From Methanobacteriota archaeon (GTDB lineage Archaea > Thermoplasmatota > Poseidoniia > Poseidoniales > Thalassarchaeaceae): a stretch of DNA of 13,997 nucleotides. Position numbers and translations under genes: made by a program. The notes beneath the pieces are model-generated. The model saw nothing but the letters and a program-made list of their open reading frames with translations. It ran no database searches and was not told the origin of the DNA. The DNA lies in the NCBI GenBank assembly GCA_002731195.1, contig PCAI01000002.1:1-13997 (forward strand), given 5' to 3'. This document shows, piece by piece, positions 1 through 6,943 of the stretch. The stretch's first letter is position 1. Every line of letters starts with the position of its first letter.

Positions 1-2345
1 CCACAATCTCCCCTATTCCAACAATTATTATTTGTATTTGTATCAGAACCTACCAAAAGACCTCCATAAAAGTCTAATGATAGAGATATAACATCATTAT
101 CGGGTATACTATTAGGGTCTTCTTCAGTCCATAAATCTGAAATTTCTCCAGTGATTCTATCAATTATTAATAGTCCAAAACCCGGTAAACCAAGGTATAT
201 TATATCGCCATCTACAGCAAGAGGAGTGGCGTCTAAATTATCTGCACCTAAAGATTGCCAAGAACCAATAATTGTTGGGCCATATAAATCTATACGCATT
301 ACACCCGCATCGGGTGTTGCAAAGTATGCAATACCATACCTTGTTACAACTTCTCTAATACTGTCTGAATCCAAACCATCTGATGAATCAAACAGAGCAA
401 TGACAGAATTTGAGGTTGTATTGATTAAACTGACACCGTCTTGAGAATGCCCTATTACTAACGTATCTGTATTTGAATCATGGGCTATGCTCGAAATATA
501 ATCTCCATTTATTACGAAATCTGATGAAGAGGAAGTGGTGCCAATTGCAAGTAAGTTACCATCTAAGTCTAGTTCGAATAATCCTGAATTAGTTCCTATC
601 CATATTCTACCATCTGAGTCTTGTAATATTGTTATTATTTCATTTATATTCATTGTGCCCACTTGATCAGAACCACCATTATTGTCAAATAATTCTTGTA
701 TATCGATGGTTTCTTTCCAAAGTTTTTCCTTTTTGTCGAAACGATCTATTAAATTTGTTCCAGCTATCCATATTTCACCTTGATCACCATCATCAATGAA
801 AACGGTTACTGTAGCATCTTCTACTGATTCCGGACTCGTAGCTATTATTATCTCGCCAGCAATTTCTTCAGCAATAATTGAGACTAATTTACCGGATGAA
901 TCACCAACTAAAACAGTATTTGAAGACGGTCCGCGCTGTAAATTATCACTAGGCCATACATTAATTGAATGCCCATAATCTTGTAAACCCATATCTGAAA
1001 GAGTAATGGTAGAAAGATATAACATAGAATTTGTATCATATACTTGAATATCATTGCCTGAAAATATATGTAACCACCCTGGTGTAGAAGCCATTCCATG
1101 GATTTGATTAGAAGAAAGCCAGTTATTGGAAGTCCACGGAGGGATCCAAGTACCAGATGCAACATTATACCTATCTATTCCGGCATTATTATTAGCAATG
1201 TATAAAATATCATTAATTAATTCCATATCTGTAATTGAATCACTAGAAAGGAAATTGTTCGAATTTATTGAAGGAAATTCGTTAGATTCAGTAAAAATTA
1301 ATCCTGCACTTCCAAATGTATAATTAATCACTATTATTCCATCATTGATTGTACTAACAAGGATAGTATCGTTTTCAATTATCATATCAGTAGGAACTAT
1401 AGAAGTTTCATTGTCTTTACAAAGAGGTTGGGATACCCAAAACGAACCCTTGCCTGGTTCAAGATAATTAATATTACATTCCGAACTAGTCCATATGATA
1501 TCGTATGTATCAACGAATGAAGTAATTAGCGGATTAGAATTTGAAATATTTGTGTCGTCGGGGAATGAATTTATGGGAGAATATGTAAGTAAATCTCTTG
1601 CATACACATTACCATTAGAGGTGCCAATTATCAGTTGTTTACTTTTATTATCAACTACTAAAGATCGGCCTTCAATTTCTAATTCGATATCTATTATAGT
1701 CTTTATAGAATTATTATCAAGTCTGATTAAATCTTCATTAACTAGCATGAAAAGACTACCATCTAAAGGATTGATGGCAGTATCATGAATTGTAATTTCA
1801 ATTGGCGAAAAGGAAACTATCGGATCAACTGGTCTGAGTGCTTCTATTATTAGATCATCAATTGTTATCCCAGTAGGTAAATCCCAATATGCATCTGTTA
1901 ATGAGTTGGGATCTAATGGTGCATCAAGAATACCTTGATTTACATTTGAAGGGGCATTAGAAAAACTATTTTGGCGACCTAAATCTCCTTTTCCTGACCA
2001 ATCAAGAATTTCAGTTTGAGTGTTTACAAGCGTTAACTGAGGCTGATTAACCCAATAATCATCACTACCATTAACAGATACTTCAAATGTTAAGTTATCT
2101 ATAATTGCCCCAGGTGCGAAGTCTAAGAATAAATCTCCATACGCTAATGTATTATTTAGTGGGTTTGCTCCTTCAGCAACCAATTCCAACCAACCGGTAT
2201 CATTACTTCCACCTACTCCCCAAGATTTGGAGGTAACTAAATTATTCTTATTGAAGGAATCATCTAATTCATCTGATACTAGTGAGGACCATGGGAGTAA
2301 AACCATTAACAAAGTAACAATAATCGTAACCGGTTTAGAACTCAT
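1..2345 (-). CDS. Secreted multi-bladed beta-propeller protein, C-terminus beyond window
   Basis: The minus-strand frame is open for all 781 codons from ATG 2345 to the window edge, with no stop; the C-terminus is missing. The start is fixed by AAGGAG seven bases upstream. Residues 1-24 look like a Sec signal peptide: one Lys, then a hydrophobic run ending in SSLVS. Residues about 45-180 look like a beta-rich N-terminal domain, possibly a sandwich. From about 238 onward, a short repeat of two or three hydrophobic residues, G/S/T, a turn and another strand recurs every 43-56 residues. The best copies are IWIGTNSGLFELD (581), LYIANNNAGIDRYN (381) and IYLGLPGFGLLIID (716). This resembles Reg_prop blades of sensor propellers. 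Eleven or more N-x-S/T sequons and an Asp/Asn/Ser-rich composition fit an exported, possibly glycosylated surface protein. No enzyme motif is visible; ligand and function are unknown. A membrane anchor or fused output domain could lie beyond the edge. Confidence 0.85.
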   Translation of the reverse strand, partial: MSSKPVTIIVTLLMVLLPWSSLVSDELDDSFNKNNLVTSKSWGVGGSNDTGWLELVAEGANPLNNTLAYGDLFLDFAPGAIIDNLTFEVSVNGSDDYWVNQPQLTLVNTQTEILDWSGKGDLGRQNSFSNAPSNVNQGILDAPLDPNSLTDAYWDLPTGITIDDLIIEALRPVDPIVSFSPIEITIHDTAINPLDGSLFMLVNEDLIRLDNNSIKTIIDIELEIEGRSLVVDNKSKQLIIGTSNGNVYARDLLTYSPINSFPDDTNISNSNPLITSFVDTYDIIWTSSECNINYLEPGKGSFWVSQPLCKDNETSIVPTDMIIENDTILVSTINDGIIVINYTFGSAGLIFTESNEFPSINSNNFLSSDSITDMELINDILYIANNNAGIDRYNVASGTWIPPWTSNNWLSSNQIHGMASTPGWLHIFSGNDIQVYDTNSMLYLSTITLSDMGLQDYGHSINVWPSDNLQRGPSSNTVLVGDSSGKLVSIIAEEIAGEIIIATSPESVEDATVTVFIDDGDQGEIWIAGTNLIDRFDKKEKLWKETIDIQELFDNNGGSDQVGTMNINEIITILQDSDGRIWIGTNSGLFELDLDGNLLAIGTTSSSSDFVINGDYISSIAHDSNTDTLVIGHSQDGVSLINTTSNSVIALFDSSDGLDSDSIREVVTRYGIAYFATPDAGVMRIDLYGPTIIGSWQSLGADNLDATPLAVDGDIIYLGLPGFGLLIIDRITGEISDLWTEEDPNSIPDNDVISLSLDFYGGLLVGSDTNTNNNCWNRGDC

Positions 2346-2352
2346 GCTGTCA

Positions 2353-2358
2353 CTCCTT
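2353..2358 (-). promoter_or_regulatory. Shine-Dalgarno site of the propeller gene
   Basis: The minus strand reads AAGGAG with a seven-base spacer to ATG 2345. This decides the start and shows the gene has a transcribed leader. Confidence 0.75.
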
Positions 2359-2368
2359 CTGATGATTT

Positions 2369-2441
2369 CTTGCAAAACCATATCAAATCAATGATAAAAT
2401 GCTCGAATTTAATGAAAAAACTTGCAAAAATTACATCAAAT
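2369..2441. repeat. Imperfect direct repeat in divergent control region
   Basis: CTTGCAAAA followed by ATCAAAT occurs twice, at 2369-2388 and 2421-2441, about 52 bases apart. The inner bases differ and one copy is a base longer. It lies in the leader/promoter region of the propeller gene and could be a pair of regulator sites or chance in AT-rich DNA. Confidence 0.3.
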
Positions 2442-2448
2442 TTATTGG

Positions 2449-2455
2449 ATATAAA
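2449..2455 (-). promoter_or_regulatory. Candidate TATA box for the propeller gene
   Basis: The minus strand reads TTTATAT, close to the archaeal TATA consensus, about 104-110 bases before ATG 2345. It would imply a leader of roughly 80 bases. A weaker TTAAAT-like alternative lies nearer the gene, at about 2404-2414. Confidence 0.35.
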
Positions 2456-2581
2456 AAATGAAGGAAAAATAAAGGTTCTGACTCTTCTAAGTAAGAACAT
2501 AAACCAATCTCCTCAATGTACAACTTATCAATGAATTGGTAGGAAGTTTATACTTTGCTCAGTCATAAAATAGTAATTAAT

Positions 2582-2592
2582 TTACATTGTAA
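2582..2592. promoter_or_regulatory. Inverted repeat TTACA-T-TGTAA before the maeB TATA box
   Basis: TTACA and TGTAA are perfect inverted arms around one central T. The element ends six bases before a TATA-like TATTTAAT at 2598-2605. Its place at the usual BRE position would let a dimeric regulator block or recruit TFB. It is a candidate operator only; AT-rich DNA yields such palindromes by chance. Confidence 0.35.
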
Positions 2593-2597
2593 TATAA

Positions 2598-2605
2598 TAT
2601 TTAAT
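2598..2605 (+). promoter_or_regulatory. Candidate TATA box of maeB
   Basis: TATTTAAT lies within a longer A/T run (2591-2607). Transcription about 25 bases downstream would give a leader of roughly 60 bases, which agrees with maeB having a Shine-Dalgarno site. A second candidate, TTTATACT, lies at 2547-2554. Confidence 0.4.
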
Positions 2606-2676
2606 TTGTGGAAAGGACTTCAAAAGGCTTATTTTTTCAGGATAGTCTGATATGAGATTGTTTCTCAGGTATTGTC

Positions 2677-2681
2677 GGAGG
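2677..2681 (+). promoter_or_regulatory. Shine-Dalgarno site of maeB
   Basis: GGAGG lies eight bases before ATG 2690 and five before the in-frame GTG 2687. It lies downstream of the in-frame TTG 2672, so it argues against that longer start. Confidence 0.75.
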
Positions 2682-2689
2682 AATCAGTG

Positions 2690-4972
2690 ATGGACGATAA
2701 GAGGCTCGAAAAAGAGGCTTTAGAATACCACGCTTCTAATCCTGCAGGTAAGATAACGGTAGTACCAACAAAACCGCATGGAACACAAAGAGAGTTGTCG
2801 CTAGCATATTCTCCTGGCGTGGCTTATCCTTGTAATGAAATAAAAGATAATCCCGATGATGTTTACAAGTATACTGCAAAGGGAAATTTAGTTGCAGTAA
2901 TTAGTAATGGCAGTGCTGTATTGGGCCTAGGAAATATTGGTAGTTTAGCAAGTAAACCAGTAATGGAAGGTAAAGGATTGTTGTTCAAGGCATTTGCCGA
3001 CATAGATGTATTTGACATAGAAGTAGATAAAACAGATATTGATGGTTTTGTTGAAACAGTCAAAGCTATCGCTCCTACTTTTGGTGGGATAAATCTTGAA
3101 GATATCAAAGCCCCAGAATGTTTTGAAATAGAGCGTAGACTGAAGGAAGAATTAGATATTCCTGTAATGCATGATGATCAACATGGTACAGCAATAATTT
3201 CAGGTGCTGCATTATTAAATGGTTTAGAAATAGTAGGAAAAGACATCGAGAGTGTCAATGTCGTAGTCTCCGGAGCAGGTGCATCTGCTATTTCTTGTGC
3301 TAAACATTACGTAAAATTAGGAGTTTCTAAAGATAAAATAATACTTATTGACTCTAATGGTATTCTGACAAAAAAAAGAATGGAAAAAGGAGAATTAAAT
3401 AGGTATAAAGAGGAGTTTGCTAGAGATATTCCAGATGGTGATTTAGCAAAAGCAATGATTGATGCGGATGTCTTTTTAGGATTATCCAAAGGTGGCTTGG
3501 TAAGTAAAAAAATGGTATCTACAATGGCAAAAAACCCTTTGATATTTGCTCTTGCTAATCCTGATCCTGAAATACTCCCTACTGAAATAAGTAAAGTTCG
3601 TGACGATGCAATAATAGCAACTGGGAGATCTGATTTTCCGAATCAAATCAATAATGTGCTAGGTTTCCCGTATATTTTTAGAGGTGCATTAGATGTTCGA
3701 ACTAAAGAAATTACAGAAGGAATGAAGATGGCTGCGACTAAAGCTATTGCAAAATTAGCAAAAGAGCCAGTTCCTGATGATGTACTATCTGCATATAGTG
3801 ATGAAAATATTCAATTCGGTCCAGAATATATAATACCCAAGCCTTTTGATGCTAGAGTTCTGATTTGGGAAGCAAGTGCCGTTGCAGAAGCAGCCGTCAT
3901 AGAAGGTGTGGCAAGAGTTTCGAAAGAAGAATTTGATATTGAAAAATACAGAGAAGAGTTGGAGGCTCGTTTGGGATTAACTAGATCCATCATGAGAAGG
4001 GTGATAAATAAAGCAAAAAATACTAACAAAAAGATAGTTTTTTCTGAAGGTGAGGATCCAACCATAATAAAAGCTGCCTCTCAATGTATTAATGAAAAAA
4101 TATGTCAACCAATCCTTCTAGGCAACATAAAAAGAATACAAGCAGTAAAAGAAGAATTGGGATTAAGTTTTGAGTGTGAATGTATAGATGTAAGATATGA
4201 TGAACGTAGAAGAGGAGTTTATGCAGAAGAATATCATAGATTACGAGGACGTAAAGGTATGACAAAAGAAGATGCTGTTAGACTTCTGAAAATGCCAACA
4301 CATTTTGCACCAATGATGGTCCATAAGGGTGATGCCGATGGATACTTAGGTGGCGTTTCTCATAATTATCCCGATATTGTAAAACCATGTCTACACATTA
4401 TAGGATCTAATCCTGATGCACATAGAATTGTTGGAATGTATATGATGATTGTAAATGGTGAATTGATGTTCATAGGTGATGCAACGATAAATATTTATCC
4501 AGATGCAAGAACTTTGGCTGAAATTGCGATGCAAACGGCAAAGGTTGCACGGAGGTTTGGAGTCAAACCAAAAGTAGCTATGTTATCATTTTCAAATTTT
4601 GGAACTTCAGAGGAATTAAGGACTGATAGAATAGAAGAAGCTATAGAAATCGTAAGAGAAAGAGATCCGGAACTTATTATTGATGGTCCGATGCAGGCCG
4701 ATACTGCGTTAGTTAGTTCTATCCAAGAAGAATATCCATTTATGGCATTCAGTGGTCCTGCTAATATTTTGATTTGTCCTAATTTAACTTCGGCAAATAT
4801 TGCATATAAATTATTACAAAGAATTGCAGGTGCTGAGATGACTGGTCCGATTCTAGAAGGTTTGGCGAAACCTTCTCATGTTTTACAAAGAGGAGATAGT
4901 GTACGTGATGTAGTACATATGGCTGCAATATGTGCAGTCGATGCTATCAGATATGAACAAGAAAAGTTATGA
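2690..4972 (+). CDS. maeB: Malic enzyme with C-terminal phosphotransacetylase-like domain
   Basis: This enzyme oxidatively decarboxylates malate to pyruvate, probably with NADP, in the cytoplasm. ATG 2690 gives 760 residues, near the 759 of E. coli MaeB, and the start MDDKRLEKEALEYH aligns with its N-terminus; an in-frame TTG at 2672 would add six residues but precedes the GGAGG site. The malic enzyme part (about 1-425) shows catalytic Tyr40 in AYSPGVA, Lys95 in EGKG, metal ligands in NLEDIKAPECF (135-145) and HDDQHGTA (161-168), the nucleotide loop SGAGASA (194-200), LANPDPEI and PNQINN. Residues about 445-755 form a phosphotransacetylase-like domain. SNFGTS (635-640) matches the MaeB type, where this domain is thought to sense acetyl-CoA rather than catalyse; that role here is inferred. 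The gene is alone on its strand and ends three bases before a convergent gene. Cofactor choice cannot be read reliably. Confidence 0.97.
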   Translation: MDDKRLEKEALEYHASNPAGKITVVPTKPHGTQRELSLAYSPGVAYPCNEIKDNPDDVYKYTAKGNLVAVISNGSAVLGLGNIGSLASKPVMEGKGLLFKAFADIDVFDIEVDKTDIDGFVETVKAIAPTFGGINLEDIKAPECFEIERRLKEELDIPVMHDDQHGTAIISGAALLNGLEIVGKDIESVNVVVSGAGASAISCAKHYVKLGVSKDKIILIDSNGILTKKRMEKGELNRYKEEFARDIPDGDLAKAMIDADVFLGLSKGGLVSKKMVSTMAKNPLIFALANPDPEILPTEISKVRDDAIIATGRSDFPNQINNVLGFPYIFRGALDVRTKEITEGMKMAATKAIAKLAKEPVPDDVLSAYSDENIQFGPEYIIPKPFDARVLIWEASAVAEAAVIEGVARVSKEEFDIEKYREELEARLGLTRSIMRRVINKAKNTNKKIVFSEGEDPTIIKAASQCINEKICQPILLGNIKRIQAVKEELGLSFECECIDVRYDERRRGVYAEEYHRLRGRKGMTKEDAVRLLKMPTHFAPMMVHKGDADGYLGGVSHNYPDIVKPCLHIIGSNPDAHRIVGMYMMIVNGELMFIGDATINIYPDARTLAEIAMQTAKVARRFGVKPKVAMLSFSNFGTSEELRTDRIEEAIEIVRERDPELIIDGPMQADTALVSSIQEEYPFMAFSGPANILICPNLTSANIAYKLLQRIAGAEMTGPILEGLAKPSHVLQRGDSVRDVVHMAAICAVDAIRYEQEKL

Positions 4973-4975
4973 AAT

Positions 4976-6265
4976 TTAAATATCGGAATAATAATCAGTA
5001 ATGGCATTTTCTAATTCTATTGCGACTTTTTGTTCGTTTAATGATTCGGTAACACCATTACGTCGCAACACTTCTCCATTAACAAAAACATCAAGGCATT
5101 TTGCCCCTGAATATATTAAATTTGAAAGCAAACGACGTCCGTCTTTTCCATAAGGACGCATCCGAATATCATCCAAATCCCATGTAACCCAGTCAGTAGA
5201 TCCTTTAGTAGCAAGATTCCATGTTTCAGTTGGGTTTAGTATCCTAGCATCCCAATGATCATGTCTTTGGATTAAGCTAGCAGTCTTTGCCTCTGCCCGC
5301 ATATCTAAACTATTGTTACTAGCTGCACCATCGGTGCCCAATCTAATATCTACTCCTGCTTCTTTCATTGCTGGATATGACATTGTTCCTCCGCATGCCA
5401 ATTTCTGATTACTTGTTGGGCAATGTACGGCATGTGCACCATGACTTGCTAATAGTCTCATTTCTTTTTTTGTAACCCAACCACAATGGGCGCAAACAGT
5501 ACCCTCCGTAAAGTAATCAATAGAATCGAGATATTCTATTGGATACATTCCAGTAGATGCGTGGCAATCTGCAACTTCTTGGCGTGTTTCAGAGGTATGA
5601 ATACTAAGTTTGCAACCAGTTTTTTTTGAGATTTCAGATGCTTTACGCAAAGTTTCTTCCGAACAAGCATAAACTGAATGATTTCCAATACCATATTCTA
5701 CTCTTTCAGGGGCAGAAGATCCTTGTGAGATTAAATTCTTTACTTGGTTCAACGCACTATCAGAATCTTGTTCATTTGAAGTAAAGGGGAAATCAGTTAT
5801 TGGCCCACAGATAATGCCCCTAAGTCCTGTATCTGAAATTACTTTTCCAACTACCTCAGGATGAAAATACATATCACATGCAAAGGTTGTTCCCGTACTT
5901 ATCAATTCAGCTGCAGCAGCTTTTGAGCCAATTTCTACAAATTGTTTTGTAAGTTTTTTTTCTACAGGCCAAATAGATTTTTGTAGCCATTCCTCAAGTG
6001 GCAAACCTTCTCCCATAGATCTATTCAGTATCATCGCCATATGTGTATGCCAGTTTTGTAAACTTCTAGTAAATAATCGGTTGGAGCCGTCTATTGTTTC
6101 TATGACATCTTCATCTCCATTACTGATTCTATAATCGCCTTGTTTATTAATCAAAAAATTACCTTTTTTGATTATTCCGTCGTTATCCAAAAGAGTTGTA
6201 TTAATTATACGTCTTAATCCAATGTCCATTATAATCACGTTTCTTTTATCTATTTTTATTCGCAT
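4976..6265 (-). CDS. Amidohydrolase, MTA/SAH deaminase-like (MtaD/DadD family)
   Basis: This cytoplasmic metal-dependent deaminase most resembles 5'-methylthioadenosine/S-adenosylhomocysteine or 5'-deoxyadenosine deaminases. Visible motifs are NWHTHMAM (metal His73 and His75), GEGLPLEEWL (85-94), HTSET (His223, Glu226), AHCGW (His260), HCPTSNQKLACG (281-292) and LGTDGAASNNSLDM (309-322, metal Asp312), in the expected family order. The C-terminal part is shortened: the usual segment with a Gly-Ala-x-x-Leu-Gly turn and a G-x-I-x-x-Gly-Lys motif is absent between NLATKGSTDW and VTWDLDDI (about 350-366). The reading frame stays open, so this is a true in-frame difference. ATG 6265 overlaps the upstream gene by 10 bases and has no Shine-Dalgarno site; ATG 6229 (Met13, MDIGLRR) fits family N-termini better and may be the real start, giving 417 residues. 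It is translated with the FAH-family gene. Substrate could be another purine or a triazine-like amine. Confidence 0.9.
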   Translation of the reverse strand: MRIKIDKRNVIIMDIGLRRIINTTLLDNDGIIKKGNFLINKQGDYRISNGDEDVIETIDGSNRLFTRSLQNWHTHMAMILNRSMGEGLPLEEWLQKSIWPVEKKLTKQFVEIGSKAAAAELISTGTTFACDMYFHPEVVGKVISDTGLRGIICGPITDFPFTSNEQDSDSALNQVKNLISQGSSAPERVEYGIGNHSVYACSEETLRKASEISKKTGCKLSIHTSETRQEVADCHASTGMYPIEYLDSIDYFTEGTVCAHCGWVTKKEMRLLASHGAHAVHCPTSNQKLACGGTMSYPAMKEAGVDIRLGTDGAASNNSLDMRAEAKTASLIQRHDHWDARILNPTETWNLATKGSTDWVTWDLDDIRMRPYGKDGRRLLSNLIYSGAKCLDVFVNGEVLRRNGVTESLNEQKVAIELENAITDYYSDI

Positions 6266-6855
6266 ACTGCATTAAATTTACTAATTATCTTGCCCTCTAA
6301 ATTATTCATCCACGCTTCGACTATATCTCCTTTTTTTAATGCACTAACACCTTTTGGAGTTCCTGTCCATATTAAATCACCAGGAGAAAGTCCGTACCAT
6401 TCTTTGAGAACTGCTAGTATATCATTGACTGAATGTATCATTAATTTGGTTGATGCAGATTGTTTTAATTCACCATTAACACTCAAATTTATTTTAACCG
6501 GTCTATCATCCCAAGAAGTCCAAGTTCCAAGTATTGCAGAATTTCGAAAACCTTTACCTTCTAACCATGGCCATCCTTTTTCTTTCGCTAATGATTGTCT
6601 TGTCCTATTTGTTAGATCATTGCCTATACACATCTGTGAAGGTTGTAAATCATCTCCTAATCTTATTACCAATTCAACTTCATGGTCTACATGTTCTTCT
6701 GGATAAGGTAAATAAATTATATTATTACCTTCATTGTCAGATTCTAAATGAGATGTTTCTGGCATTAAGAAAAAACGAGGATATGATGTTACCTCTCCTT
6801 TTATTTCTTTAGCATGTTCAGTGTAGTTCCTGAAAACCGCCCAACCTACGCCCAT
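6256..6855 (-). CDS. FAHD1-like fumarylacetoacetase-family hydrolase (acylpyruvase / oxaloacetate decarboxylase type)
   Basis: The family splits C-C bonds in acylpyruvates or decarboxylates/tautomerises oxaloacetate using Mg or Mn. The sequence follows FAHD1 closely. NYTEHAKEI carries the His14/Glu17 pair. HEVEL gives metal Glu59 and Glu61, and GNDLTNRTRQ gives metal Asp80, Arg84 and Gln87. KGF supplies Lys101, and LSPGDLIWTGTPKGV (156-170) holds Thr166. All catalytic positions known for FAHD1 appear present. At 199 residues it is about 20 shorter than FAHD1, with roughly 10 missing between the second metal Glu and the metal Asp. The start is firm: an in-frame TAA lies two codons upstream. 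No Shine-Dalgarno site is seen, and a TATA-like box about 26-30 bases upstream suggests a leaderless message. It leads a two-gene operon with the overlapping amidohydrolase. The exact substrate cannot be read; a fumarylpyruvate or other ketoacid hydrolase is also possible. Confidence 0.9.
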   Translation of the reverse strand: MGVGWAVFRNYTEHAKEIKGEVTSYPRFFLMPETSHLESDNEGNNIIYLPYPEEHVDHEVELVIRLGDDLQPSQMCIGNDLTNRTRQSLAKEKGWPWLEGKGFRNSAILGTWTSWDDRPVKINLSVNGELKQSASTKLMIHSVNDILAVLKEWYGLSPGDLIWTGTPKGVSALKKGDIVEAWMNNLEGKIISKFNAVCE

Positions 6856-6880
6856 GACTTAGCCAACAAACAGTGCATCA

Positions 6881-6887
6881 TTATACC
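6881..6887 (-). promoter_or_regulatory. Candidate TATA box of the FAH / amidohydrolase operon
   Basis: The minus strand reads GGTATAA about 26-32 bases before ATG 6855, the spacing expected for a leaderless archaeal transcript starting at or near the start codon. A plus-strand TAATATAC at 6897-6904 may serve the divergent dnaJ-like gene. Confidence 0.45.
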
Positions 6888-6943
6888 ATCGATGAATAAT
6901 ATACTCCGAGGGATTGAAGAATCATCAATACCTGAACTATCTA

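Larger units (their letters stand above)
2346..2689. other. Divergent intergenic region, propeller gene / maeB
   Basis: This is the longest gene-free stretch in the window. It is very AT-rich. It holds the Shine-Dalgarno sites and candidate TATA boxes of both flanking genes, an imperfect direct repeat and an 11-base inverted repeat. I see no tRNA-like cloverleaf, no convincing small open frame and no long hairpin. An in-frame TTG at 2672 could extend maeB into it, but this is not favoured. Confidence 0.7.

Noticed and set aside
151..1788. Several plus-strand frames of 60-97 codons and an 85-codon minus frame at 908-1165
   Set aside because: They are shadows of the single open minus frame that covers 1-2345, which shows a signal peptide, a Shine-Dalgarno site and regular propeller repeats.
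2346..2671. Possible tRNA, small RNA or riboswitch in the long divergent spacer
   Set aside because: No cloverleaf, GTTC-type loop or stable hairpin was seen; the region is simply AT-rich with promoter-like elements.
2672..2689. TTG 2672 as the start of maeB
   Set aside because: GGAGG lies after this TTG and eight bases before ATG 2690. The shorter protein also matches the N-terminus and length of known MaeB.
3975..4040. maeB as two separate genes, malic enzyme and phosphotransacetylase
   Set aside because: The frame is continuous through the linker with no stop or internal ribosome site, and the fused form is the normal MaeB build.
6290..6706. Plus-strand open frame of 138 codons
   Set aside because: It runs antisense to the FAH-family gene, whose catalytic residues are all in the minus frame. 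The plus-strand protein shows no family signature or ribosome site.
6914..6943. TTG 6914 as the start of the dnaJ-like gene
   Set aside because: It adds ten residues with no family match before the J domain. ATG 6944 places the domain as in other DnaJ proteins. Neither start has a clear Shine-Dalgarno site, so some doubt remains.
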